From Natrinema amylolyticum (GTDB lineage Archaea > Halobacteriota > Halobacteria > Halobacteriales > Natrialbaceae), in the NCBI RefSeq assembly GCF_020515625.1, contig NZ_JAIWPJ010000006.1:1-64000 (forward strand): a stretch of 64,000 nucleotides of DNA, in the 5' to 3' direction. A model generated the notes under the pieces. That model saw only the letters and a list, made by a program, of their open reading frames with translations, was not told the origin of the DNA and searched no databases. A program made the position numbers and the translations under genes. Below, in pieces: positions 39,134 through 48,139 of the stretch (the first letter of the stretch is position 1; each line of letters begins with the position of its first letter).

Positions 39134-41512
39134 ATGGAGGTCGCCGAGGTTCTCCCCGAATTCGCGGACGCTTTTGCCTTCGAGGAGTTCAACCGGATGC
39201 AACGCGAGGCACTGCCCGCATTACTCGAGTCCGAGGAGAACGTGGTCGCGAGCGCGCCCACGGCCTCGGGGAAGACGGCGCTCGCGGAGCTGGCGATCTG
39301 TAAGTCGCTCGCCGACGGCGGCACGGCGCTGTTTATCGCCCCGATGCGAGCGCTGACCAACGAGAAGGAAGACGACTGGGACCGATTCGAGGAGCTGGAT
39401 TACTCCGTCTACGTCGTCACCGGCGAGCGCGATCTGAACCCGCGCCGGGCGCGCCGAGCGGACATCCTCGTGATGACTCCCGAAAAGCTCGACTCGGCGA
39501 CCCGCAAACACGACTCGCGACGGTACGACTTCGTCACCGACATCGACGTCTGCGTCATCGACGAGGTCCACCTGCTGGACGCGGATCAACGGGGCTCGGT
39601 GCTCGAGGTGACGATCTCCCGCCTGCGTCGGCTCTGTGATCCGCGGATCGTCGCGCTCTCGGCGACGATGCCCAACATCGACGACGTGGCGGCGTGGCTG
39701 GATGCTCCCGAGGAGACGACCTTCGAGTTCGGTGAGGAGTATCGGCCCGTCGAACTCAACGCCGGCGTCAAGACCTACACCCACGGCGACAACTCCTTCG
39801 CCGACAAGTACCGGCGTCTCTACCGAGCGCTGGACCTCGCGGAGCCACACCTCCGGGAGGACGGGCAGGCGCTGGTCTTCGTCTCCTCCCGGCAAGACAC
39901 CGTCCAGGCCGCCAAGAAAGCCAGAGACGAGATCGCGGAACGGGACATTCCGATGGGCGCTCGCGGCGACTACGATTTCCACACGAAATCGAAAGAAGAG
40001 ATCGAGGACGCTACGCTCCGTAAGTCGGTGCTCGACGGCGTCGCCTTCCACCACGCGGGGCTCTCGAAGAACGACCGCGACCTCGTCGAGGAGTGGTTCA
40101 AGGAGGGTCACATCGAACTGCTCTTCTCCACCTCGACGCTGGCCTGGGGCGTCAACCTGCCCGCTCGCTGCGTCGTGATCCGGGACACGAAACACCACGA
40201 CCCTCTCGAGGGCGAAGTCGACATGAGTCCCCTCGACGTGCTCCAGATGCTCGGCCGCGCCGGCCGACCGGGCTACGACGACGTCGGCTACGGCTGGGTG
40301 ATCTCAGATTCGGCCGAGGCCGACAAGTACCGGCGGCTGCTCCGGGACGGCAAGGAGATCGAGTCCCGGCTGGCCGAGAGCTTAGAGACCCACCTCAACG
40401 CCGAGATCGCGATGGGGACGATCACCGATCTCGAGGACGTAATGGACTGGCTCGAGACGACGTTCTACTACGTCCGCGGCCAGTCCAAGCCCGACGACTA
40501 CGACTTCCCGAACCTCCGACAGCGGGTCCGGGACTGTCTCGAGGGGCTCGTCGAGCGCGGCTTCGTCGAGACCGGCGAGGACCTCTCGATCGAGGCGACG
40601 CCGCGGGGCGTGTTGACCTCGAAGTACTACCTCCGGCTCGATACCGCGGCCCGCTTCGCGGCGCTGTGTGACCGCGTCAGCGGCGATGGCGACGGGAGCG
40701 GCGGGAGCGACGAGTTGACGACCGGCGACATTCTCGAGGCGGTCGCGACCGCCGCGGAGTTCGACTCGGTCTCGGCCAGACAGGACGAACGCGACGCGAT
40801 CGACGCCGTACTGGTCGGCGAGGAGACAGAGGACCTCGAGGCGGGCCAGCGGAAGGTGCTCGCGATCCTCCGCAGCGCGGCCAGCGGGACGACGCCGTCG
40901 GAACTCCGCAGCGACGCGTGGGTCATCCGCCGCAACGCGACGCGGCTCGTCTCGGCGCTCGGAGCCTTCCTCGATCGGTTCGTCGGGCCACACGCCGCGA
41001 ACCTCGCGCGCCGGGTCGAGGCCCGCATCGAGAACGGCGTCGCCGAGGACGCGGTCGGCCTGACCGCCATCGACGGCGTCGCGTCGGGTCGCGCGAGCAA
41101 GCTCGCGACGGAGGGGCTCTCGACCCCCGGCGATGTCGTCGACGCGGGCGTCGCGGGACTCGTCGAGGCCGGGCTCTCCGAGGGCGTCGCCGAACGGGTC
41201 TACGAGGGAGCCCAGTCGCTCCCCGCGATCGAAATCGAGTGGGGCCGGTTCCCCGAGACCGTCGCGACCGGCGAGAACGACGTCTGCGAGGTCACGGTCC
41301 GAAACGTCGGCGAGCCCGGCCGCGCCGGCATCCGGGTGACCGTCAACGGAGTCGAGATGACGAACACGAACACCTACCTCCGCGATTCGGAGACCCTGCC
41401 GGTCGGCGTCTTCGGTGCCGACGCCGAGGAACTCGAGTTCACGGTCAGCGTGGCCTTCCCCGAGGAACCGCTGATTCCGATCGAATCGAGTCGAACGGTC
41501 GACGTTCTGTAG
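39134..41512 (+). CDS. Ski2/Hel308-like superfamily 2 helicase
   Basis: 792 residues. Helicase motifs in order: Q-like FNRMQREALP, Walker A ASAPTASGKTALAEL, Ib TPEKLDSATRK, DEVH box VCVIDEVHLLD, motif III ALSATMPN, motif IV ALVFVSSRQDT, V STSTLAWGVNLPA and VI QMLGRAGRPGYDDVGYG. A winged-helix and ratchet region follows. Then comes a helix-hairpin-helix (LTAIDGVASGRASKLATEGL) and a C-terminal beta-sandwich (CEVTVRNVGEPGRAGIRVTV) like the Sec63 domain of Brr2-type helicases. Hel308 acts at stalled forks; the Sec63-like tail makes this a related but distinct archaeal branch, so the substrate (DNA or RNA) is uncertain. ATG at 39134 is preferred to a GTG one codon earlier. Confidence 0.93.
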   Translation: MEVAEVLPEFADAFAFEEFNRMQREALPALLESEENVVASAPTASGKTALAELAICKSLADGGTALFIAPMRALTNEKEDDWDRFEELDYSVYVVTGERDLNPRRARRADILVMTPEKLDSATRKHDSRRYDFVTDIDVCVIDEVHLLDADQRGSVLEVTISRLRRLCDPRIVALSATMPNIDDVAAWLDAPEETTFEFGEEYRPVELNAGVKTYTHGDNSFADKYRRLYRALDLAEPHLREDGQALVFVSSRQDTVQAAKKARDEIAERDIPMGARGDYDFHTKSKEEIEDATLRKSVLDGVAFHHAGLSKNDRDLVEEWFKEGHIELLFSTSTLAWGVNLPARCVVIRDTKHHDPLEGEVDMSPLDVLQMLGRAGRPGYDDVGYGWVISDSAEADKYRRLLRDGKEIESRLAESLETHLNAEIAMGTITDLEDVMDWLETTFYYVRGQSKPDDYDFPNLRQRVRDCLEGLVERGFVETGEDLSIEATPRGVLTSKYYLRLDTAARFAALCDRVSGDGDGSGGSDELTTGDILEAVATAAEFDSVSARQDERDAIDAVLVGEETEDLEAGQRKVLAILRSAASGTTPSELRSDAWVIRRNATRLVSALGAFLDRFVGPHAANLARRVEARIENGVAEDAVGLTAIDGVASGRASKLATEGLSTPGDVVDAGVAGLVEAGLSEGVAERVYEGAQSLPAIEIEWGRFPETVATGENDVCEVTVRNVGEPGRAGIRVTVNGVEMTNTNTYLRDSETLPVGVFGADAEELEFTVSVAFPEEPLIPIESSRTVDVL

Positions 41513-41573
41513 CGAGGCCGGAGCGGGCACCGGGCAAGGGCGAAACGGGAGCGGTCGACGGCCGCTCGAGCGG

Positions 41574-41885
41574 TCACGCGATCCCCTCGGCCGTTCGGTC
41601 GTTGAAGTGCGTTTCGCAGAGGACCTGGAAGACGGTCCCGTCGGTCACCGCGTCCCCGCGGGCGGTTTTCTTCAACAGTGCGATGCCGTACGCCACCTCC
41701 GAATCGCAGTCGATACACGTGCTCCGCTCGCCGTAGGGCCCCTCGGTCTTGTGTCCCTGGGTTCGGATCTCGGCACAGTCGCGACAGAGCCACCACTTGT
41801 TCTCCGGGTTCGAGAGCTCGAAGATCCGATGTGCCATCTTGTGCTGGTTGAACTCGACCGGGGACTCGCAGAAGGCACAGTCCAT
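41574..41885 (-). CDS. Small zinc-ribbon-like protein
   Basis: 103 residues with four Cys pairs or Cys/His groups: MDCAFCESPVEFNQHKMAHR, WWLCRDCAEIRTQGHKTEGP, STCIDCDSEVAYGI and FQVLCETHFNDRTAEG. The spacing suggests two zinc-binding knuckles. No enzyme motif is present. Stand-alone haloarchaeal zinc-finger proteins like this are common and mostly uncharacterised. Convergent with the helicase gene. Confidence 0.75.
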   Translation of the reverse strand: MDCAFCESPVEFNQHKMAHRIFELSNPENKWWLCRDCAEIRTQGHKTEGPYGERSTCIDCDSEVAYGIALLKKTARGDAVTDGTVFQVLCETHFNDRTAEGIA

Positions 41886-41954
41886 ACCGGCTCTCGCCGC
41901 GAGCAGTCGGATAACGGTTCGCCACGAATTGTCATGGGACCGACTTCGGAGCGG

Positions 41955-42611
41955 TTACTCTCCCGCAGTCAACGCGAGGACGCGCTCCCGAATCTCGGCC
42001 GGCGAGTCCACGATCTCGTCGGCGGGCGAGCGGTCGATATCCCCGTGGGCGTCGATCCGATAGGCGATCACGGTCGTCCCCGCTCGAGCGGCCGCCTCGA
42101 TCCCGTTCGCCGAGTCTTCGACGACGACACAGTCCGCGGCGGGGACGCCGAGTTCGTCGGCGGCGTACTCGAAGACGTCGGGGGCCGGCTTGCTCGCCGC
42201 GTCGATGTCGTCGGCGCTGATGACGCGATCGAACTCGCCCTCGAGGTCGAAGCGCTCTGTGACCATGCCGATCCAGTCGTGGGGCGACGAGGAGACGAGC
42301 GCCGTCGGGACGCCGCGATCGTCGAGTTCGGCGAGGAAGTCGTGGAGGCCGTCCAAGAGTTCGACGCGCTCGGTGTAGATCTCCTCGGCGGCCTCGGTGA
42401 ACCGCTGGACGAACTCCTCGCGGGAGATGGTCGCATCGTACTCCTCGTCGAGGTAGTCGTAGATCTCGCGGAAGTTCATCCCGCTCGTTTCGGCGAGGTC
42501 GACCTTCTCGTCGGGAACGGTCGCGGGAAAAATATCCTCGCGCTCGAACTCGACCCAGTAGTCCTCGCTATCGACCAGCACACCGTCCATATCGAACAAG
42601 ACAGCAGTCAT
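41955..42611 (-). CDS. HAD-superfamily phosphatase (phosphoglycolate phosphatase/beta-phosphoglucomutase-like)
   Basis: 218 residues. HAD motif I TAVLFDMDGVLVDSEDYWVE with the nucleophile Asp and the acid/base Asp two residues later; motif II GVPTALVSSSPHDW; motif III lysine in DAASKPAPDVFEYAADELGV; motif IV DCVVVEDSANGIEAAARAGT. A helical cap between motifs I and II is of subclass I. Substrate cannot be read from sequence; phosphoglycolate and sugar phosphates are typical for this branch. Confidence 0.92.
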   Translation of the reverse strand: MTAVLFDMDGVLVDSEDYWVEFEREDIFPATVPDEKVDLAETSGMNFREIYDYLDEEYDATISREEFVQRFTEAAEEIYTERVELLDGLHDFLAELDDRGVPTALVSSSPHDWIGMVTERFDLEGEFDRVISADDIDAASKPAPDVFEYAADELGVPAADCVVVEDSANGIEAAARAGTTVIAYRIDAHGDIDRSPADEIVDSPAEIRERVLALTAGE

Positions 42612-42669
42612 GTACGGCCGGCTATTCGATCGCCCCGTATAGCCGTTTGGCAGGCATCGGGCCGGGCGG

Positions 42670-43263
42670 TCAGCGGACGACCTCGACGCGCCGTTCGTGT
42701 TCCATCTCCGTCTCGACCGCCTCGGCGATCGCCGCGCCGAACTCGCGCTCGAGCAGCCACAGCGCCAGATCGATCCCCGCGGTCACGCCGCCGGCGGTGA
42801 GCACGTCGCCGTCGTCCACCACGCGCGCGTCGTGAACGTCGGCGGCGTACCCTTTGAGATCGCCCTTTGCGACGGCGTGAGTCGTCGCGGGTCGCCCCTC
42901 GAGGACGCCCCCTTCGGCCAGCACCATCGCCCCGGTACAGACCGACGCGATCGTCGAACCAGTCGCGGCTCGCTCGCCGACGGCCGTGGGAAGGGCCCCG
43001 TCTTCGACCGCGGCCCGGACGCCGCCATCGGTGGTCCAGCCGCCGCCGGGAACGAGCAGGATGTCCGGCTCTCCGAGCGTCCCGTCGGGCTCGACGCGCA
43101 GCCCGTGACTCGCCGTCACGAGATCGGTCTCCGTGAGCGTCACCAGCCGCGTCTCGAGGGACGCGCCGGCCCGAGCCCCGTTCTCGAGGACCTCGTAGGG
43201 TCCGATCGCGTCGAGTTCGTCGAAGCCGTCGAACAGCACGATTTCAGCGGTCGTCTCGGCCAT
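42670..43263 (-). CDS. DJ-1/PfpI family protein
   Basis: 197 residues. Class I glutamine amidotransferase-like fold: AEIVLFDGFDELDAIGPYEV at the N-terminus, DILLVPGGGWTTDGGV, and the nucleophile elbow IASVCTGAMVLAEGGVLEGR with the reactive Cys, followed by TTHAVAKGDLKGYAADVHDA and GGVTAGIDLALWLLEREFGA. This pattern is closest to the GATase1/isonitrile hydratase-like subgroup. Substrate is unknown. ATG at 43263; the longer frame to 43380 is not conserved in type. Confidence 0.9.
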   Translation of the reverse strand: MAETTAEIVLFDGFDELDAIGPYEVLENGARAGASLETRLVTLTETDLVTASHGLRVEPDGTLGEPDILLVPGGGWTTDGGVRAAVEDGALPTAVGERAATGSTIASVCTGAMVLAEGGVLEGRPATTHAVAKGDLKGYAADVHDARVVDDGDVLTAGGVTAGIDLALWLLEREFGAAIAEAVETEMEHERRVEVVR

Positions 43264-43820
43264 AGGTGAGCGTCGCGATCGGTGGGGAAACCCGTTGCGC
43301 CCGGCGCATTCCTTGCCTGTGACCCATCGTGCTCGACGGGACGCCGCGGCGGGGTGACGGCGGAAACCGCACGACGGCACGCCGAATTTTGAACGGAGTT
43401 TCGACGCAGTTTGCGGGGAGTCGAGCGGGATCCGAACGGAGTTCCAACCGACTTCGAACGGAGTCGCGTCGGAGTTCGAAAAATGCCCTCGAGCATCTCG
43501 AGGTGGTGTCGAACGGTGTCGTAATCGACCTCGAGTGCTTCGGCCGGCCGGTTGGCGTACGGGGTTTAGTCTCGAGCGCGACCGACCTGACGAACGGTGC
43601 GTCGCCGTCGAGCGCGCACGACCGCGTTACCGTCCCGGTTCGCCCCGTCGTTCACCGCAGTCCCGACCCACTGACCGTCGGTCGTCGCAACCCCGATCGA
43701 TCGGCGTTGAACGGCCCACAAACCGACGAAAACGTCCGTCAAATGGGTTCAAACGCTCGAAAATCGGGTTTACGGCGACCCCCCTTCAAGTCGATCGAAC
43801 CACCGAGAGTCGGATGCGCT
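43264..43820. other. Long intergenic region with short direct repeats
   Basis: 557 bases without a credible gene. Three copies of GAACGGAGT occur at 43391, 43434 and 43456, followed by a CCTCGAG-CATCTCGAGG inverted pair near 43488-43504. The remainder is GC-rich with scattered shadow frames. The repeats could be regulator sites for the secreted-protein gene at 43821 or for the DJ-1 gene. Confidence 0.5.
43391..43464. repeat. Three direct repeats GAACGGAGT
   Basis: Copies at 43391-43399, 43434-43442 and 43456-43464, two of them followed by T and preceded by TTT/TCC/TTC. Spacings are 43 and 22 bases, i.e. about four and two helical turns. This is compatible with same-face protein binding. Confidence 0.4.
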
Positions 43821-44384
43821 ATGAACCGAACGACGCTCATCGCAGTCACCTGCGCAGTACTGATCGCGGCGACCGGCTTCGCCGCTGCAGCACCCGGAAA
43901 CGCACCCGTTTCCGTTGATACGGAGGCGGACGGAGCGGACGAACAGCACGCGAACGAACACGCCTCGGACGACCGCGCGAACGGAAACGAGGATCGAAGC
44001 GAGAACGGAGCCGCGGCCGGCAGCAGCTCGGATACCGGGAACGGACAGGGGCCGAACGCCGATCTCCCCGAGCAGGTTCCTGATCACGTCTCCGCGATCC
44101 ACGACCGGATTTCGTCGTTCCTGAGCGGTGACCTCGACGGCTCGCTGGGCGACGCGATCAGCGCCGTGACGCCGGACGACGACGAGAACGCAGGCGAGGA
44201 CGGTGACGCCGACAACGCCGATGAAAGCGACGAGGCTGACGATGCCGATGACAGCGACGATACCGACGCGGACGACGAGTCGCACGCCGACGAAGACGAC
44301 TCGCAAGTTGACGAAGACGACACCGAGCAGACCGACGACGACCAGACCGAGTCGACCGATAGCGACGACCAGACCGACGCGTAA
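43821..44384 (+). CDS. Secreted acidic protein, family with an LPEQVPDHV helix motif
   Basis: 187 residues. N-terminal signal peptide (TTLIAVTCAVLIAATGFAAA), then a low-complexity polar linker. Next is a conserved amphipathic block DLPEQVPDHVSAIHDRISSF and LSGDLDGSLGDAISAV, followed by a very acidic Asp/Glu/Thr tail (DDTEQTDDDQTESTDSDDQT). The block recurs in the products of the genes at 45531 and 48755, so the three form a paralogous family. No cell-wall anchor or lipobox is seen. Located directly upstream of a membrane-protein gene in the same direction (11-base gap). Confidence 0.75.
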   Translation: MNRTTLIAVTCAVLIAATGFAAAAPGNAPVSVDTEADGADEQHANEHASDDRANGNEDRSENGAAAGSSSDTGNGQGPNADLPEQVPDHVSAIHDRISSFLSGDLDGSLGDAISAVTPDDDENAGEDGDADNADESDEADDADDSDDTDADDESHADEDDSQVDEDDTEQTDDDQTESTDSDDQTDA

Positions 44385-44394
44385 CTGATACCCC

Positions 44395-44769
44395 ATGCCC
44401 ACACCAGCTCTGCCGGCGGCGATCGGTCTCGAGGATCGGCTGCTGACGTTCGTCGTCAGCCTGCTGGTCGGCGGCGTGGCCCTCCACGCCGGCACCCACG
44501 TCCTCGCCGACGGTCGAGACTACGCCCACGCGGTGCTGACCGCGCTGCTCGGCGCGCTGGCCTGGGCCCTCCTCGAGCCGATCCCGCTGATCGGCGGCGC
44601 GTTGGCGCTCGTCACCTGGGTCGCGATCGTCAAGCGACGCTACCGGCTCGGCTGGCTCCGGACCGCCGGTGTCGGCGTCGCGACCTGGGCGGCCGCAGTG
44701 GTCGTCCTCGCGACCCTCGAGATAGTCGGCATCGGCTCGGTCTCGGCACTCGGCGTGCCGGGTACCTGA
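44395..44769 (+). CDS. Small membrane protein, paralogue of the one at 45076
   Basis: 124 residues, four hydrophobic segments (LLTFVVSLLVGGVALHAGTH, VLTALLGALAWALLEPIPLI, IGGALALVTWVAIV, ATWAAAVVVLATLEIVGIGS) and a GVPGT end. Shares YAHAVLTALLGALAWAL with YSHAVVTALLGAIAWAL of the protein at 45076-45426, so the two are tandem paralogues of a haloarchaeal membrane family. Function unknown. Confidence 0.8.
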   Translation: MPTPALPAAIGLEDRLLTFVVSLLVGGVALHAGTHVLADGRDYAHAVLTALLGALAWALLEPIPLIGGALALVTWVAIVKRRYRLGWLRTAGVGVATWAAAVVVLATLEIVGIGSVSALGVPGT

Positions 44770-44777
44770 ACCGCGCC

Positions 44778-44921
44778 CCCGCTGGCGCTTTCCGCCACCG
44801 ATGCAGTCCCGCTGACGGTCTTCCATCGGATTCCCCGCTGGCGCTTTCCTCCACCGAGCCGTCCCGCTGGCGCTCCCCTCCACCTCATCCGCACCTTCAC
44901 CCTACCCCTGCTGGCGTTTCC
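44778..44921. repeat. Degenerate tandem repeat CCCGCTGGCGCTTTCCNCCACC
   Basis: Five imperfect copies starting at about 44778, 44808, 44834, 44863 and 44905, with spacings of 26-43 bases. On the minus strand they read GGTGGAGGAAAGCGCCAGCGGG. The units are too irregular for a CRISPR array and no spacers are conserved. Similar GC-rich elements are scattered between haloarchaeal genes. The rest of 44770-45075 is featureless. Confidence 0.7.
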
Positions 44922-45075
44922 GAACGCCCGATTGCTGTGACCGGATCCGAGCACAGCCGCGGCGGCGGCGAAATCCGTCGCAGCCGTGGGGCTCGAGCGG
45001 TGCCGTTCGTCTCGGCACGAGAGTGGCGATAGCCGATGGCATCGTTATAATTGGCCGGCCGTGGAAGTGGGGTCT

Positions 45076-45426
45076 ATGGTCGCCGTCATCGGATCGGTCG
45101 TTGCCTTCCTGGTCGCACTGCTCGTCGGCGGACTGGCGATCTTCGCCAGCGCGCGGTTCATCGTCGACGTCGACGACTACTCGCACGCGGTCGTGACGGC
45201 CCTCCTCGGCGCCATCGCGTGGGCACTGACCTCCTGGGTACCGCTGCTCGGCCCGATACTCGCGCTGATCGCCTGGGTCTGGGTGATCAACTGGCGGTAC
45301 CCCGGCGGCTGGGGGACGGCCGCGGCCATCGGCTTTATCGCCTGGATCGCCGCGCTCGCGATCCTCTTCGTGCTCAACGCCGTCTTCCGGCTCAGCGTCG
45401 GCGCGTTCGGCGTTCCCGGCGCATAG
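45076..45426 (+). CDS. Small membrane protein, paralogue of the one at 44395
   Basis: 116 residues with four membrane helices: VIGSVVAFLVALLVGGLAIF, AVVTALLGAIAWALTSWVPL, LLGPILALIAWVWVINW and AAIGFIAWIAALAILFVLNA. It ends in GAFGVPGA, matching the C-terminus of its paralogue. ATG at 45076 is chosen because the preceding codons of the longer frame are non-hydrophobic and not shared with the paralogue. Possibly paired with the small secreted protein encoded downstream. Confidence 0.8.
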   Translation: MVAVIGSVVAFLVALLVGGLAIFASARFIVDVDDYSHAVVTALLGAIAWALTSWVPLLGPILALIAWVWVINWRYPGGWGTAAAIGFIAWIAALAILFVLNAVFRLSVGAFGVPGA

Positions 45427-45530
45427 CGGTCCGCGGCCGGTCGAAACGGTCGATAGTCGGCGCAAATCGAGTTAAATCGGGGTCACGGACTGCCCGGTTC
45501 AAGGCGGTAAGACGCCTCGAACCCACCGTG

Positions 45531-45779
45531 ATGCAGAAGCAAACGATACTCGCGATCGCAGTTGCGGCTACACTCCTCGTCGGCGCGACGGGCGCTGCGA
45601 CGGCACAGCCGGCCGACGGTCCCCCGAACGATCTGCCGGATCCGGTCCCGGAGTTCGTCGGCGACATCCTTGAGACGATAACTGAGTTCGTTAGCGGTGC
45701 CGTCGAGTCGCTCGGCGAGGTCGTTCGGAGCCTCATCCCCGGCGGTGATGCGGCCGGGTCGAACGACGCAACCGAGTGA
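45531..45779 (+). CDS. Short secreted protein of the LPDPVPEFV family
   Basis: 82 residues: signal peptide (TILAIAVAATLLVGATGAAT), short Pro-rich linker, and DLPDPVPEFVGDILETITEF then VSGAVESLGEVVRSLIPGG, the same block as in the proteins at 43821 and 48755. The C-terminus lacks the acidic tail of its larger paralogues. The amphipathic helices could associate with membranes or self-assemble. A T-rich stretch (ctgtctttttcag) just after the stop may terminate transcription. Confidence 0.7.
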   Translation: MQKQTILAIAVAATLLVGATGAATAQPADGPPNDLPDPVPEFVGDILETITEFVSGAVESLGEVVRSLIPGGDAAGSNDATE

Positions 45780-45891
45780 CAGACCGCTGTCTTTTTCAGA
45801 CCGAATCCGTCCTTCAATGTCGGAAGCGTGCCACTCGGGCCGGTTCTCCGACTTCCGTATGTTTTAACCGAGGTGGCAAGTACCGACTCGT

Positions 45892-47034
45892 ATGAACGTT
45901 CGCGTCGGCGTGACTGCCGTGGTCATCGCGGTCCTTCTCGTCGCAGCGGGACCGGTCGCCACCGTTACCGGAGCCGCGACCGCCGGGCAGCGCCAATCGA
46001 GTCCGTTCGCGGTTCAGCAGGACCGGATCGATGCGGACGAGGTCCGAATGGACGTTGCGCTCCGGCCGAACGGCACCGCCGAGTGGACCCTCGAGTTCTG
46101 GGTTCGGCTCGACGACGAGGAGAGCACGACGGCGTTCGAATCGCTGCGGGACGAGATTCGGACCGATCCCGCGAATCACACACAGTCGTTCGCCGATCGG
46201 ATGAACGAGACCGTTTCGACGGCGAGCAACGCGACGGGCCGCGAGATGTCCGCCGACGGGTTCGACGTGACGACCGCGCGCCAGTCCCTCGCGCGCGAGT
46301 ACGGCGTCGTCCGATACACCTTCCGCTGGGACGGGTTCGCCGCCGTCGAGGGCGACGAACTCCGCGCGGGCGACGCGATCGAGGGGCTCTACCTCGACGA
46401 CGGGACGCGATTGTTAGTCGAGTGGCCGGACGGCTACGAGCGAACGTCGGTCACGCCCGATCCGGACGACGAGCGCGAGCGGGCCGTGATCTGGCGGGGC
46501 GGCGAGACCGACTTCGTCTCCGGCGAACCGCGAGTCGTCGCGACCGCCGCGGGAACCGGTCCGAGCGCGGCCGCGATGGCGATCGCTGCGGTCGTCGTCG
46601 GCGGGCTCGCCGTCGCCGGCGTGCGGTGGTACCGCACCCGCGAGTCGACAACGGCGCAGCCGGCCGGGGGAGACGACGCTCTCGATTCGGATTCCGATGC
46701 CGGAACCGAACCGACCGGCGGTTCGGGAACCGCGTCGGTGTCGGCGACGGCCGACGAGTCGGCGGATGCGAGCGCGACCGGCGCGCCCGACACGGAGCTA
46801 CTCAGCAACGAGGAACAGGTCCTCCGACTCGTCGAGGAGCGGGGCGGCCGGATGAAACAGCAGGCGGTCGTCGAGGAACTCGGCTGGACCGACGCGAAGA
46901 CCAGCAAGGTCGTCAGCGGCCTCCGCGAAGACGAGAAACTCGAGTCGTTCCGCCTCGGTCGCGAGAACGTGCTCTCCCTCCCCGACGCGGACGACGAGAG
47001 GACGAACGAGACCAGCGGTGACGGGGCGAAATGA
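45892..47034 (+). CDS. Membrane-anchored protein with external domain and internal winged helix
   Basis: 380 residues. Signal/anchor at the N-terminus (VTAVVIAVLLVAAGPVATVT), an extracellular beta-rich domain (RMDVALRPNGTAEWTLEFWV, YGVVRYTFRWDGFAAVEGDE), a membrane helix (AAAMAIAAVVVGGLAVAGVR), an acidic Ser/Thr/Gly linker, and a C-terminal winged helix (EEQVLRLVEERGGRMKQQAV, then VEELGWTDAKTSKVVSGLRE). This is a haloarchaeal layout (DUF7345 plus DUF7343, from memory) that places a DNA-binding domain on the inner face of the membrane, suggesting direct signal-to-promoter control. The target is unknown. Confidence 0.88.
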   Translation: MNVRVGVTAVVIAVLLVAAGPVATVTGAATAGQRQSSPFAVQQDRIDADEVRMDVALRPNGTAEWTLEFWVRLDDEESTTAFESLRDEIRTDPANHTQSFADRMNETVSTASNATGREMSADGFDVTTARQSLAREYGVVRYTFRWDGFAAVEGDELRAGDAIEGLYLDDGTRLLVEWPDGYERTSVTPDPDDERERAVIWRGGETDFVSGEPRVVATAAGTGPSAAAMAIAAVVVGGLAVAGVRWYRTRESTTAQPAGGDDALDSDSDAGTEPTGGSGTASVSATADESADASATGAPDTELLSNEEQVLRLVEERGGRMKQQAVVEELGWTDAKTSKVVSGLREDEKLESFRLGRENVLSLPDADDERTNETSGDGAK

Positions 47035-47214
47035 CTCGAAGCCGACCGCGCGACGAATCGGATCCATCGGCAGCACCGAATCCGTCGAAATCGTGGAAAT
47101 CGGCGAAACCGCCGGACGGCAACGGATCGAAAACGGCGTTGAATCGGAGCAACCGTCGATGAATCCAAGTCACCGTCTCGCGTGTCTATCACCGAACGAA
47201 CCGATCACTCACCA

Positions 47215-47907
47215 ATGAATCGAATCACGTCGATCACGCTGGCAGCGATACTCGTCGTCGCGACGATCGCGGTCCCCCTCGCCGCGGCGAGCGTCGTCTC
47301 GAGCGGTGGAGCGCAAGGGGAGACCGACTCCGACGCGGGCAACGAGTCGATCAGACCAGGCGAGCGATTCGCCGCCGCCGTTGGCGTTCAGAACGCCGAG
47401 ATCGAGGGCGACGTCTCGGAACGAGCCTTCGGTGCCAGAATCGCGAACGCCGAGTCGAACCGGACGAAAGCCGCCGTCGTCGCCGCGGGGGTCAACGAGA
47501 CCGACGCGCGCATGACGGAACTCGAGGAGCGACTCGCGGACCTCAACGAGTCCCGCGAGAGCGGGGAGATCAGCGAGGGGCGCTATCGCGCCGAAGTCGC
47601 GACGACCGTCGCCGAGATGCGGAGCCTCGAGCGACGTGCCGCGACGGCGGAGACCGCCGCGGCCGAATTACCCCCCGAAGCGCTCGCGGAGCGCAACGTC
47701 GACCTCGAGTCGATTCGAACGCTGCGGGAGCGAGCCGGCGACCTCGGCGGACCCGAAACCGCGGCGATCGCTCGCTCGATCGCCGGCAACGGTGCCGACA
47801 GATCGGCCGGGAACGAGCGCGGCCCCGACGGTCCGAACAACGCCGGCGAGAACCGGTCCGACGATAGTCGCGCCAGCGGGCCGGAGAACGCAAACGAGTC
47901 GCCGTAG
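47215..47907 (+). CDS. Secreted helical protein
   Basis: 230 residues. Signal peptide (SITLAAILVVATIAVPLAAA), then a mainly helical, Ala/Glu/Arg-rich region with heptad character (VNETDARMTELEERLADLNE, YRAEVATTVAEMRSLERRAA) and a disordered Asn/Gly/Asp-rich tail (GENRSDDSRASGPENANESP). Similar Ala/Glu-rich exported proteins are widespread in haloarchaea; no function known. ATG at 47215 keeps the signal peptide at the N-terminus. Confidence 0.75.
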   Translation: MNRITSITLAAILVVATIAVPLAAASVVSSGGAQGETDSDAGNESIRPGERFAAAVGVQNAEIEGDVSERAFGARIANAESNRTKAAVVAAGVNETDARMTELEERLADLNESRESGEISEGRYRAEVATTVAEMRSLERRAATAETAAAELPPEALAERNVDLESIRTLRERAGDLGGPETAAIARSIAGNGADRSAGNERGPDGPNNAGENRSDDSRASGPENANESP

Positions 47908-48139
47908 CGCGACCCGTCTGCCTCGAGGCGGAGCGATCCGTCCGCTTGGGGCCTCGAGAGCAGTCCGTTCGATCGCCGTTGACCACCGGCTCTGCCCGAG
48001 TTGTCGACAGGGTCTCATGGACGCGGTCGAGATGATTCGAACGGCGTGATGACCGCTGTGGCAGCGCCGAACGGATATTCTCCGGCAGTCACCATTGCAC
48101 TCTCGTTTTTTGACGCGTGCCGACGTAGATCGGTGAGAA

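Noticed and set aside
44778-44921. Repeat array as a possible CRISPR
   Set aside because: Copies differ from one another, spacing varies from 26 to 43 bases, there are no unique spacers of uniform length, and no cas genes are nearby.
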